From Mnemiopsis leidyi (lineage: Eukaryota > Ctenophora > Tentaculata > Lobata > Bolinopsidae), in the NCBI GenBank assembly GCA_000226015.1, contig JH154333.1:65443-118805 (forward strand): 53,363 bases of DNA. The letters are read 5' to 3'. A program made the translations under genes and the position numbers. The first letter of the stretch is position 1, and the number at the start of each line of letters is the position of its first letter. The notes beneath the pieces are model-generated. The model was not told the DNA's origin. It did no database searches and saw only the letters and a list, made by a program, of their open reading frames with translations. Shown one piece after another: positions 25,307 through 36,482 of this stretch.

Positions 25307-25488
25307 CACTTAGGCAGGGGCATAACGATGCCCCAGCATGCCAAATCTTTATAAAAATATGGGACAATTTTGCAACATTTACTGCCCAACTAAAAATTTT
25401 TTTTTCACAAATTGCTCCCAGTAAGCCCTTATACCAGGGGCGCCACTTAGGGGCGCTAGACCTACAACGTTGCGCCACTGCACTTAGG
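25307..25488. mobile_element. hAT-type MITE with 8-bp target-site duplication
   Basis: CACTTAGG occurs at 25307-25314 and again at 25481-25488. Between them lies a 166-bp element (25315-25480) whose ends are CAGGGGCATAACGATG and, reverse-complemented, CAGTGGCGCAACGTTG (12 of 16 identical). CAG-starting inverted ends with an 8-bp duplication are the hallmark of hAT transposons. There is no transposase, so it is non-autonomous. Confidence 0.8.
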
Positions 25489-25514
25489 GGGTCGAACTTT
25501 TAATTCAGATGCCT

Positions 25515-26025
25515 TGTTAAATTTTGCGTGAAAATACCAGTCAAACTTGTCTTCTACCTCAAAGTTGAAAATTTTTTAATTTTTGGGTTTTAAGTGGTCA
25601 AAAGGGCCATATAGTGGGTCTAAATAAGGTTTTTGAGCTTCAAAACCATTGGATTTGCTGTTAAATTTTACTTCAAAATGAATTTCTAACTTTTCTTCTA
25701 GCTCAAAGTTGAAAATTTCAATTTTGGGGGCTTTTAAGGGTTCTCTTAAGGATTCACTTGATGATTTTTGGATTCAAAACTATCGAATTCAGATTTCTCG
25801 TTAAATTTTACACTTAAATACTGGTCTAAATTTTCTCCTAGCACAAAGTTGAAAGTTCCATTTTAAGCCTTATAAGAGGTCACTGAAGTGGTCACGTGAT
25901 CATTTTTCCGCTTCGAAACTATCAAATTCGGATTCTTCATCAAATTTTACGTCAAAATACTGGACTAACTTTTCTTCTAGCTCAAAGTTGAATATTTTCA
26001 TAATGTCCTTTGAAGACCCTAAAAT
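25515..26025. repeat. Degenerate ~140-bp tandem repeat, four copies
   Basis: The phrase TTAAATTTTAC followed by AAATACTGGTCTAA, then CTTCTAGCTCAAAGTTGAAA recurs at about 25517, 25661, 25801 and 25940, at steps of 140-144 bp. Copies are diverged and AT-rich. The repeat resembles a small satellite or an internally repetitive element. Confidence 0.75.
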
Positions 26026-26275
26026 GCCTTCCGATCAAATTTTCACATAGCCTAATGCACAGAACGCAATACAATTTACCAAACCTGATAATTTCAAGTC
26101 TCTATCTTTTACGGTTTAGGCTCCAGTTGGTTTGCAAAAAAGCCTTGCAATTGTCTCTTCTGAGGTGGTTGCCACCATGCTAATAACTTAACATTTGTTA
26201 ATCACCAATATAGTCGTAGAGTGTAAAAATCTTACAGATTCACCTCAAACCATCTAAAGTGCTTCTTGTAAAGTA

Positions 26276-26523
26276 GGGGGGGGGGGGGGTAAGGCACTGA
26301 CCATGACCATGACACCCTGGAATGGTACAAAAAAAAATTGACCATGACCATGACACCCTGGAATTTACCCATGGTCAATGGTCGAGAAAATGACCATGAC
26401 CACTAACAAACTTGAATTCGCCCCATGGTCAATGGTCAAAATTTTTTGACCATTTGACCATGACACCCGGACGTAAGCCAAATGGTCAAAAAATCGTGGT
26501 CATCTTACCTTNTTACCCCCCCC
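26276..26523. repeat. Foldback-like element with terminal G/C runs and GACCATGACC repeats
   Basis: Opens with a 14-G run then TAAGGCACTGACCATGACC, and closes with GTGGTCATCTTACC, a short gap and an 8-C run, so the ends are inverted relatives. The interior is built from TGACCATGACCATGACACC and its inverse ATGGTCAATGGTCA. One unresolved base sits at 26512. A diverged partial copy follows PARL at about 27985-28070. Confidence 0.7.
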
Positions 26524-26759
26524 TAAATAATAAATCTGAATAATTTAATTAATTGTGTATTGTTAGGAGATGTTGCGTTTCAAGTGCTTTCCCAAATAGA
26601 TATATGTTTTTAAATCAGATTTAAATACATTAACATCAGGGTAACAATCTCGAACAGGGCTACAATTTGGAAATTTATAAATTTAAATATTAAAATAAAA
26701 GCTGTATTTTGCCTTTTTAATACCTCTATACCTCAGCACAAACACTTGAATTCCATGGC

Positions 26760-27782
26760 ATGGTACTTTTCTCAAGACTACTCAAATGTAAGCAACACAG
26801 TCAAAATGCACAGATAATAACAACTTTTATCAGACAATTCTCCAGAAAATACCGCCCAAGAGGACATACCTCAAAACAGAAACTTACTCCTTCAGAAACA
26901 ACTTCCATTGAAGCTGCCCCATCCTTCTCATGGAAACCAATAATCAAACAGATCTGTTTTACTCTACCATTCTTAGTGGTGCTCCGAACTGTTAATTCCT
27001 TATGGGAAGTAATAGAGACAAAGTACCATCACATGATAAAATCAACTCAGTTTAAGTTTGATGTGTATGATGATGTCTGGGGAGAAATTATAGACAAATT
27101 CTGCAACTGTTCTGATACCCTGTTTAACAGGAGAATCATACAGCTCATAGCGTTCTCGTCTGTTTGCTTTGTAGCTTCACTTTTTATACGTAAATCAGAA
27201 CGACTCATCAGGAAGTTAGGCGCAAGTGCTTCTTCTTCTTTTATATCTCCGCTTACCTCAATATTCATGCATGGATCTCTACCTCACCTTGCTCTCAACA
27301 TGCTCTCACTATTTGTACTTACTATCGGTTGGGAAGGTAGAGGTCCCATCGCACACGGGTCTTTGGATCAAATGAGTCACCAGCACCTTCTTTACTTCCT
27401 AATAATGTCTGGAACTATTACGTCAATAGTGTGTAATTTCAGATACCTCTTGCTGAAAAGCCCTGATATCTCTGTTGGATTTTCGGGAGCTCTCTGTGCA
27501 CTCCTCATGTTTGAATTTACCCAAAAACCGGATAGCAAAGTGCAGTTTATTTTCACCGGGCCAGACACCTACTTTACAGCAGGGGATGCGGGGAAGTTTA
27601 TAATTTGTTTTGAGCTAGTTCTTCTGGCGCTCAAAAAATACCACAGGATTGACAGTCTAGGGCATCTGGTCGGTTTTCTTTTTGGATTTTTCTACGTGAA
27701 GTATTATGATGGGGTTGGTAAGTGGAATGAAGAGCTTAGGGAGATGAACAAAACTTGTGCTAAGGAACTCAGTCAGAAGTAA
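26760..27782 (+). CDS. PARL: PARL-type mitochondrial rhomboid protease
   Basis: Intronless 340-aa ORF. Rhomboids are intramembrane serine proteases; PARL sits in the inner mitochondrial membrane and processes proteins such as PINK1 and PGAM5. The catalytic Ser is S242 in GFSG and the His is H302 in the last helix (SLGHLVGFLFG). The conserved HxxxN of helix 2 is at 176-180 (HLALN). An Arg-rich N-terminus with RQFSRK near residue 25 suits a cleaved presequence. The segment FTAGDAGKFI matches PARL's FTAGNALKAI, which separates it from secretory-pathway rhomboids. Length is close to human (379 aa), somewhat short. An out-of-frame ATG at 26755 opens a 20-codon upstream ORF overlapping the start. 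Confidence 0.9.
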   Translation: MVLFSRLLKCKQHSQNAQIITTFIRQFSRKYRPRGHTSKQKLTPSETTSIEAAPSFSWKPIIKQICFTLPFLVVLRTVNSLWEVIETKYHHMIKSTQFKFDVYDDVWGEIIDKFCNCSDTLFNRRIIQLIAFSSVCFVASLFIRKSERLIRKLGASASSSFISPLTSIFMHGSLPHLALNMLSLFVLTIGWEGRGPIAHGSLDQMSHQHLLYFLIMSGTITSIVCNFRYLLLKSPDISVGFSGALCALLMFEFTQKPDSKVQFIFTGPDTYFTAGDAGKFIICFELVLLALKKYHRIDSLGHLVGFLFGFFYVKYYDGVGKWNEELREMNKTCAKELSQK

Positions 27783-28038
27783 TACTTCTTTGCTTCATTA
27801 TCGTCTTGATGTTAAGGGTTTGTGATTCATTTTTTTCATTGGTTGTTAGGTCTAGATTTGTTAGAAATTGTCGGACTTTCGTATTTGAAGATTTGCACTA
27901 ATTGTTCAGGCCCTGAACCTCTAACTTATTAACTATGCAATATATAATTTTGGTAAACTTTTTGCCAAAATTTACGAGTAATGGTAGTGGCCATGGTCAA
28001 ATATTTTTGATCTTATTCCTTGATTTATTCAAATAGTC

Positions 28039-28044
28039 AATAAA
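28039..28044 (+). terminator. Candidate poly(A) signal of PARL
   Basis: AATAAA 257 bases past the PARL stop, inside the diverged copy of the GACCATGACC element. Confidence 0.45.
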
Positions 28045-28222
28045 TCGTGATCAACCCACCCCCTTAACTTCTGTAAAGTTATTTTGTACATTTTTATGCA
28101 ATGAGTAATATGTTTAGTACTAATGCATCAATGAAAATAATGTCATGCGAGTTCGTTTCCTGTTTATATAATGAAATATAGATCAATGAAAAATCAACTG
28201 CTCTAAGAGCTCTATGAGAGTG

Positions 28223-28337
28223 AAGTTCAAAAGTGTTTTTGTTATTCTCAAGTCTTGACTCGAGTGAAAGACAACGGATTTAATGGAATGTCTTTCACTC
28301 GAGTCAAGAAGAGAATAACAAAAACACTTTTGAACTT
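28223..28337. repeat. Long near-perfect inverted repeat (hairpin)
   Basis: The left arm, 28223-28273 (starting AAGTTCAAAAGTGTTTTTG), pairs with the right arm, 28289-28337, across a 15-base loop. The arms differ only by a few bases near the middle. CTCTATGAGAGT also occurs outside both arms, near 28211 and 28405. The structure sits between PARL and SNRNP70 with no coding content. Confidence 0.9.
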
Positions 28338-28710
28338 TGGTCTTTGCTTCCGATGCAAATCATAAACAATTATCCGATCATCAGATAAATCGTTTGAACA
28401 TTTCTCTATGAGAGTAATAGAATTCTTGGTGAGATATCGAAACGTTATTTTGTCATACAAAAGTGGTTGAACAATAAAATGTCAGGTAGGACACAAAAAT
28501 GTCAAAAATGCTGTGTAGTTACCAACATGAGACGCTCAATTTTCAGCTCCTAAACAAAAGAGCTGACATCTTAATTTGGAATGCTGAGATTTATGATTGA
28601 AATTTAATATGATTTTACTGCTGTTTAGTAAATGATACATTATATGTTAATACTGCACACCAAGATGTGATCAAGAAGGCATCTAACCATCTCTGTACAT
28701 CAGGTAGGAC

Positions 28711-29913
28711 ATGACACAGTTTCTCCCCGCCAACCTGCTGGCGCTGTTCGCGCCGCGGGACCCTCTACCCTACCTCCCCCCTCCCCAACCCAAACATGTT
28801 AACGAAGACTGCACTCTGACCGGTGTGGGGATGTACAGCCACCTGTTTGAAGACCCGGCCGATACCCCTGAGCCTGTGAAGTGTCCTTCCAGGTTGGAGC
28901 GCAAGGAAGCTAAACGTGCAGAAAAGGAAATGCACCAGAAATCGCGGATAGAGCAGGAGCTCAGTAACTGGGATCCCCAGAATGACCCTAATGCCACAGG
29001 AGATGCTTTCAAAACTGTGTTTGTATCGAGAATAAACTACGATACACGAGAAGACAAATTGCAGAGAGAGTTTGAGGAATTTGGGTACATCCGGAAAATA
29101 CACATGGTGCGAGATGTCAGAACAGGGAAACCACGTGGATACGCTTTTATCGAGTACGAAACTGAGAAAGGCATGCGTTCTGCCTACAAATATGGAGATG
29201 GAAAGAAGATCGATGGAAGGCGTGTTGTAGTGGATATTGAGCGTGGAAGGACAGTGAAGAATTGGAAACCTAGGAGATTTGGCGGTGGACTGGGTGGTTC
29301 ACGGATTGGTGCACCTGAGTTCAACATAACCCATTCGGGTAGAGTTGATCCGCGTCAGTATCAGGAAAAGTTGGACCGAGCGCAGAGAGCTCGAGATAGA
29401 GCAATCAACAACGACAACGAGAAAGAGAGGTCTAGATCAAGAGAGAGATCTAGGGATAGATCAGAGCGCCGCAGATCTACTGAGCGTGAGAGGTCCGTAA
29501 AGGAAGATGAGAAATCTGACGACAGAAGAAGAGGACGACGAGATGATAGAGATGATGACCGGGACCGTAAACGTGACCGTGACCGAGATGACGATAGGAG
29601 GCGCGACAGGGACAGAGACGGAGAAAGGAAACGAGATAGGCGGGACGATGATAAAGATAGAGATAGAGACAGGAAGAGAGATCGCAGAGATAGAGATGAT
29701 AGACGGGACAGGGACCGAGACAGGACGGGAGACCGAGACAGAGACCGAGACAGGGACAGAGATAGGGACAGGGAAAGGGAGAAGTATATAGAGAGGGAGG
29801 GAGAGGAGAACAGGAGAGAGGAAGAGGAGCGGGGCAAGGAGGTGGAGGACAATCCTAAAGAAGTACATGCGGAAACTGCTCCTACTGAAGATGGAACTAT
29901 CATGTCGTCTTAG
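28711..29913 (+). CDS. SNRNP70: U1 small nuclear ribonucleoprotein 70 kDa (U1-70K)
   Basis: Intronless 400-aa ORF. U1-70K binds stem-loop I of U1 snRNA and helps define 5' splice sites. The N-terminus [20 protein letters not shown] is almost identical to the human protein. Residues 88-101 carry [15 protein letters not shown], the lead into the RRM. The RRM has RNP2 VFVSRI (103-108) and RNP1 RGYAFIEY (142-149). [16 protein letters not shown] (181-196) is the conserved linker after it. From about 230 the chain is an Arg/Asp/Glu/Ser low-complexity tail with many RD, RE and RS dipeptides, as expected for SR-protein contacts. The human gene has many introns; here there are none. A 5' UTR intron is possible. 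Confidence 0.97.
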   Translation: MTQFLPANLLALFAPRDPLPYLPPPQPKHVNEDCTLTGVGMYSHLFEDPADTPEPVKCPSRLERKEAKRAEKEMHQKSRIEQELSNWDPQNDPNATGDAFKTVFVSRINYDTREDKLQREFEEFGYIRKIHMVRDVRTGKPRGYAFIEYETEKGMRSAYKYGDGKKIDGRRVVVDIERGRTVKNWKPRRFGGGLGGSRIGAPEFNITHSGRVDPRQYQEKLDRAQRARDRAINNDNEKERSRSRERSRDRSERRRSTERERSVKEDEKSDDRRRGRRDDRDDDRDRKRDRDRDDDRRRDRDRDGERKRDRRDDDKDRDRDRKRDRRDRDDRRDRDRDRTGDRDRDRDRDRDRDREREKYIEREGEENRREEEERGKEVEDNPKEVHAETAPTEDGTIMSS

Positions 29914-31721
29914 TTATAATGACCATTGTTAGATTTCTTATTTGGTTTCTGTATGGCTCTCCGCAAATCTTGCTGTCTCTTTTTTAACACATTTATTTTG
30001 GCGATATCCTAATTTTCGATGGACACTAGACACACCTTAAGCCAACATAGAATTTCATAAATTCTGTGTGGCTTTTAACTCGTCTTTGAGTTTTCAACAT
30101 CTCGATCTAGTGCAGTAGTATGTTCCGAAATGGTCTCAAACCTCCTGAATTCTGATTTATTCATGGGAAATGTGTGCCGATCTTGATTTTGTTCCATGTA
30201 GCTTAATTATATTTAAGTGCAATGGAAATAGTTGATCTTACATTTCAAATTCTGGATTTGGTGCTATGGTTTGATTCTCTACTGGCCATGATATCACATT
30301 TTATAATTTACTGTACCACATTGAAAATATTTATATTTTACGTTGAACTATTGCGTATTATTTGACTCCATCATTGCTATTGTATATGATTCGCAATCCT
30401 TTTCATGATTCCCCAGAGTCTGCGTTATCCCAGATTTCGCATTTTCACCTCTTATCTTATCTTATCTCCTTATCAAAAGGTTAAAATTTGCACATTGACT
30501 TGAGTGTAGAGTAGAACAAAAATGCCAATCCAAAACAGTAGAATTGCACCATACCCTAGACTGACTGCTTGTATTTTCCACTGGCCTTAACCTATATTGC
30601 TAAGGAACTGAATAGTAGTATGATAGCTTGGTAACAAAAGTTTAAACGCCTGCACTTTCATTTCCCGCTTTTCGGCCTTTGTACTGGACATGTCACACTT
30701 TCTAGTCGTAGTTAATGTTGTCAACGGAAGACGCTGCGCTTGTCTCGGAGCGCGCGTCGCGCATTTAAGCGCGGCACGCACGTACGTACGTACCTAGGGT
30801 AACAATTCCTGAATACGTACCTAGGGTAATAATTTTGAAAACAAAGAACACGGCCCCTTGCGTCTGTGTCCATGTTACGGTTCCCTATTTGCTATTTTTC
30901 GTCATTTTCTCTATTTAATGAGGTCCCATCTCGCCGAAACAACCTACGTCATTTCGTCGCAACCTCACAGACGCTAGTGCCTTGTCTGTGGGTATATTAT
31001 AATGTCACGTCATAGGCCGAATACATTTTTTACAAACCTCCAATCTCGATTAGCGGGAACCTCAATTTGAAGAAACTGGGGCCGGACTTAGTTTATTAGT
31101 CAATGAATTGTAAATATACGTGATGCCAATCATGACAGAGAGCTCATAGCATAGGTCCGCTTCTGTACGTTCGATAGCCAGATAATTTTTTTATTAAAAC
31201 ACGTTGAAGTGGTTAAGAGAAAACACAAATTTTCAAAGAAACGAACATTTAAATCGAAATTAATAATTTTCTTACAGCGTGTCAAGATCACCTCTTACAA
31301 AGTTCTTCCAAAATCGAAAACCACAACATTTACAAGATACAAATTTACGAAGGGTAAAATGTACAAAATGAAATAAAATTAGAAATCGTTATAAAATATT
31401 TCATACGTTATATAGATAGATTAAATTATATCACACAAAATTTTGCCTCTAAATACAGTTCAAGGTCTCTATTCTAAGTCTAACAATTGCTCTATCGATG
31501 AAGTAAATAAGTAAATACTGTCAATTGTCTCATGTCTGTCGTATTTCCGCTTGTCATGAACCATCTTAGAAAATACAAATGCTTTTACCGTGCAGTCCAT
31601 ATGATAAACATTTAAACTTAAGTTACTCCAGCATTAACTTGTCCTGTGTTGAGTAAAACATTCTCTTAGCGTAGAGACGGAGTGTGACACGTGACGTCAC
31701 CATGGCAACATCAAACATGTC
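29914..31721. other. Convergent 3' flanks of SNRNP70 and the SYG-rich gene
   Basis: AT-rich DNA with no confident gene. A CG-rich stretch at about 30740-30800 includes CGTACGTACGTACCTAGGG, and TACGTACCTAGGGTAA recurs about 30 bp later. AATAAA on the minus strand near 31190 could end the minus-strand gene. Both neighbouring genes end here, so the region is probably 3' UTR plus spacer. Confidence 0.55.
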
Positions 31722-34700
31722 TCAGCAGGATTCTATGATAGTCAAGATGTCCAAACAATCCACCGAGTTTCCGGACATTGATACCTCCATTATCTTCTTT
31801 ATCAACTTTTCCTCCTGCTCGAGGTGAGTGGGTTTATTTCTAACTTTTTGCACGAGATAGGTCTTGTTACACTCGGCAGGTATTGTGCATTGTAACATTT
31901 CACACTTGTAACATGTCACACTTGTTACATGTCACACTTGTAACATGTCACACTTGTAACATTTCACACTTGTAACATGTCACACTTGTAACATGTCACA
32001 CTTGTAACATTTCACATTTGTAACATTTCACACTTGTAACATGTCACACTTGTAACATGTCACACTTGAAACGTGTCACACTTGTAACATTTCACACTTG
32101 TAACATGTCACATTTGTAACATTTCACACTTGTAACATTTCACACTTGTAACGTGTGACAGATTGACACTTGGCAGTTATTGTACATTGTAACGGTGAAA
32201 CTTGTTACATGTCACACTTGTAACATGTCACACTTGTAACATGTCACATTTGTAACATGTCACACTTGTAACATTTCACACTTGTAACATTTGACACTTG
32301 TAACATTTCACATTTGTAACAAGTCACATTTGTAACAAGTCACACTTGTAACGTGTCACAGTTGTAACATTTCACATTTGTAACATGTCACACTTGTTAC
32401 ATGTCACACTTGTAACATTTCACACTTGTAACATGTCACACTTGTAACATTTCACACTTGTAACGTAGTCACACTTGTAACAATTTCACTCTTGTAACAT
32501 GTCATACTTGTAACATGTCACACTTNNNNNNNNNNNNNNNNNNNNNNNNNNNNNNNNNNNNNNNNNNNNNNNNNNNNNNNNNNNNNNNNNNNNNNNNNNN
32601 NNNNNNNNNNNNNNNNNNNNNNNNNNNNNNNNNNNNNNNNNNNNNNNNNNNNNNNNNNNNNNNNNNNNNNNNNNNNNNNNNNNNNNNNNNNNNNNNNNNN
32701 NNNNNNNNNNNNNNNNNNNNNNNNNNNNNNNNNNNNNNNNNNNNNNNNNNNNNNNNNNNNNNNNNNNNNNNNNNNNNNNNNNNNNNNNNNNNNNNNNNNN
32801 NNNNNNNNNNNNNNNNNNNNNNNNNNNNNNNNNNNNNNNNNNNNNNNNNNNNNNNNNNNNNNNNNNNNNNNNNNNNNNNNNNNNNNNNNNNNNNNNNNNN
32901 NNNNNNNNNNNNNNNNNNNNNNNNNNNNNNNNNNNNNNNNNNNNNNNNNNNNNNNNNNNNNNNNNNNNNNNNNNNNNNNNNNNNNNNNNNNNNNNNNNNN
33001 NNNNNNNNNNNNNNNNNNNNNNNNNNNNNNNNNNNCACACTTGTAACATGTCACACTTGTAACATGTCACACTTGTAACATGTCACACTTGTAACATGTC
33101 ACACTTGTAACATGTCATACTTGAAATATGTCACACTTGTAACATGTCACACTTGTAACATGTCACACTTGTAATATGTCACACTTGTAACATGTCACAC
33201 TTGTAACAAGTCATACTTGTAACATTTCACTCTTGTAATATGTCACACTTGTAATATGTCACACTTGTAACATGTCACACTTGTAACATTTCACTCTTGT
33301 AACATGTCACACTTGTAACATGTCACACTTGAAACGTGTGACAGATTTTAACATGTCACACTTGTAACATGTCACACTTGTAACAAGTCACACTTGTAAC
33401 ATTTCACAGTTGTAACATGTCACAGTTGTAACATGTCACACTTGAAACGTGTGACAGATTTTCTGTGTGATGTTTTTACACGTGACATCATTTAAACGTC
33501 CTGATATTTTTACACGTGACATTATGACATTAGTTAAACGTGATCACACTTTTTATAAATGATCATACTTGTCACACTTGTTAATGTTACTCTCGTGACT
33601 TGTAGTTGTATATTTTGTAACACTTAGTACCATGGTTACACTTTTGACCATACCTGTGACGTAAGTTGAGAATGTGTCTCCTCTATTATAGCTTTGTTCT
33701 CCTCAATTATTCGCTGTACCAGCATGTGATCTTCTTTACCTGACGTGGTATTTAGAGTGTCTCTCTGTGCGGTGAAAAGCTTATAATTATATAGCGGCAG
33801 AGAGGCGGATGGTGACAACATTTGGTTGAGAGTAGCTATTAACACCACCCTCTGAACATGGTCTAAATATTGAAATAGAACATGAATGTAAAGTTGCAAG
33901 TGCGAATATGAACACGACATGTATAGTGTTCAGGATAATTAATTACAGAACTGTGTCTAATCCCCACTCAGTTGCGGAATCACGTACACTACAACTCACT
34001 ATTATTCTGGAGAACTAGCCAGGTTGACTTATGCCATGGTAACGCACTACTCTAACAGGTTGCCATGGTAACTTACCCAGTATTGCCTCTAAATCTCGCT
34101 TAGCTGGCTTCGTCCGCAGGGAACTTTCTCGTGATCTCGTGATACCTAGCGAGAAAAGTTTATTTTAGATTTCGTACTTGTAGAAAATAGAGATGCGCGT
34201 ACATGTAGTATGTCGGCGTTACGCTAAGTGAACTTCGGGAAAACCATATAAAATGGATAATTTTTCCCTCGTATAATTAACTATTGCTAGCTACTATAGT
34301 AACTATAGTAACTAGGGGGTTACTACAGCGATCACTACAGTTGCTAGTTACTAAAATTTCAAGGGGGTTACTATGCAGGTTTATTGTTTAAACCGTGGCT
34401 TAAAGCGGGACATACTATTACTATAGTCTTGGCAGACAGCTAAATTTGCACAGACCGGTGTTTTCGACAAAGAAGTAAGCTTGCTGTGTAGTGCATTAAA
34501 GATAGGAGGAGGGGGGTTGCAATTTAAGAAAACCGAAGGCAACAACAAATTTGGAATTTTCTTAGTATTTTTTCGCTATTTTTCGGGTCTTTTGTTTTGA
34601 AAAGTCTGAATTTTGTCCTTTTCACACTGTAGTTGGTGGGTTCTTTTTCTTTTCTAGAGCAAAAAATCCGAAAAATTACTATGAGAAAAACTCTATGGCA

Positions 34701-36482
34701 ATCCTGAGAGCAAATCCTAAAGCAATTTTGGGTTGCACTCCCCCCCAAAACATAATGTTTTTGACAGAGAAGTAAGCTTGCTGTGTACTGGTAATAAAGT
34801 GTTGAAAGGAATGCCGTTCTCACGAGGTCTATGGCATGGGGAGAATAGCACTTATACAAGAATACACTACCTCAGTTTTGTAGTCGTGTGTAAAAATGAA
34901 CATGGATTTGCCTGACGTTTTCCCCGAGTAGTTCACGTGCAGACAACAGTATTTCTGGGTAGGTGTCTCAAATTTCAAACTCCATGTTTCTCTGAATGTA
35001 ATGTTTTTGGAGGTGATCTGTGTCTATTAGACCACGTGAGGGTATTTCACTACCGAGACCTTAAGCAGGACCAATAAATTTTGAGAAGAGAGGTTTAAGA
35101 TCTCTGAAAATTTGAGACACCTTCTCACAAATACCGTAACGGCAATAATTTGTGTGATAATCACAATCGGATCTATCAGGCCAAGTAGAAATAGCGATTC
35201 ATCTCCCCCTGCACATTGACACTATACGGAGTCCTAACCGCAAAAATCTGTATGGAAAATTTCGCCTCGGCAAGGTGTAGAAATTTGTACAAGATTTTGT
35301 GTATCTAGACGGTCATTCTGTCAGAGGTTTTTTGAATGAGAAATTAAAAAAAATTACAATCATAGTTAGGAATTAGGACATAAACACATTTATTGATAAT
35401 AAGGTAACTTAATAATGAGGAAATCCTCCTCTCAGTTCCGCGAAAATTCCGTCGCAGTGCCATTAGGATTCAGATGTTTGACCGAATAAGATGAAGAATT
35501 TTCTTCTTTTTAAGTTTCTTCATCAAACATGAACTTTCGAATCTATTAAACCACTGAAGCAGGACTATAAAGTTGTAACAATCTTCATACCCTCATTGAA
35601 CTAAGAGTCTATTCAATTGCATAGCCTACCAATCTTACTTATCCATTATAATTAGGAGATGTTAATTACAAAGGATAAAATATGTGGGCTATTCTAAAAT
35701 TCGTTATACTCGAACCTCTAGTTGGCTCAAGCGGGAACATTGGATTGTTCACTTGGTAATACATCCTTGCCTTATGGAAAGGTAAGAGAGAGTTAGCATT
35801 ATTACAGGGCTGGTCACATGAAATCCGTCTGTTTGTTTGGTCACGTGACAGCTCTCTACGTCACGTGGGCCGCCACAATCAGTGGTAAGTGTGTACACTT
35901 GGAGTGGTGTGCAGCGTACAGCCCTAATCCCTATGCTCAGCCTTAAGCGTTAAGTTAAATCTCACCAGGTGAATTGCCCGTGAAATCAGGTACTGGAAAG
36001 TGGAAAGGACTTGTCTAACGCTGATATAAAGAAGGGTTTCTCACTTTTCGACTCAGCGTTTTTTAAGCCAAAGTTGGTAAGATTGAATACAATTTCCCCG
36101 CCTTGTTGTCAGACGAAAAAGACGACTAATTTTTGCAGTCGAGAGTTATAACGTCGGCTAACCTTATTTTTATACTGTAATCAAATAGGGAACGGTATTG
36201 CTGGTGAAGGGTCGCAAGTTTGCGTACAACCTCGTTTTCGATATTGGTCAGTGAGATGTTCATGTTACTCGTGCGGATCACGTGACAGTTTTTTTGTTCC
36301 ACATAAAACATTAATTAAAAATAAAGAAATTAATCGATTGAAATTCAGATGTAAAAACCTGGTTTAGTATCTTCAAAAACATCAGAATTAAGAGAGCTGT
36401 TAGATCCTTGTCTGCGATGGGACTTGTATATCATGTCGTTAACGTTAACTGTCTTGTGTTCCTTTTTCTCTGTGTCACGTGT
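31722..36482 (-). CDS. SYG-rich gene, C-terminal exons
   Basis: Exons at 36359-36482, 35966-35992 (a 27-nt microexon, PDFTGNSP), 34077-34145, 33654-33862 and 31722-31814. The chain runs TVNVNDMIYKSHRRQGS, then RTKPAKRDLEAILDHVQRV, VLIATLNQML, and a polar helix (IIEENKAIIEETHSQLTSQ). The last exon adds EEKLIKKIMEVSMSG and ends ILTIIESC before TGA. The helices could form a short oligomerisation coil. The last exon's acceptor is either at 31814 (CCTCGAGCAG) or an in-frame one about 57 nt further out. An ORF at 36126-36311 lies inside an intron and does not fit the phases. Confidence 0.7.

Noticed and set aside
25171..25503. 110-codon plus ORF and 86-codon minus ORF
   Set aside because: Both overlap the hAT-type MITE and its flank; no coding features.
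29361..29903. Ser/Leu/Arg-rich minus-strand ORFs
   Set aside because: Antisense of the Arg/Asp repeat tail of U1-70K.
32486..33078. ORFs through the run of N
   Set aside because: Open only because the bases are unknown.
36126..36311. 61-codon minus ORF that first looked like an exon of the SYG-rich gene
   Set aside because: None of its possible acceptors or donors fits the phase 1 required on both sides, whereas the 27-nt microexon at 35966-35992 fits exactly.
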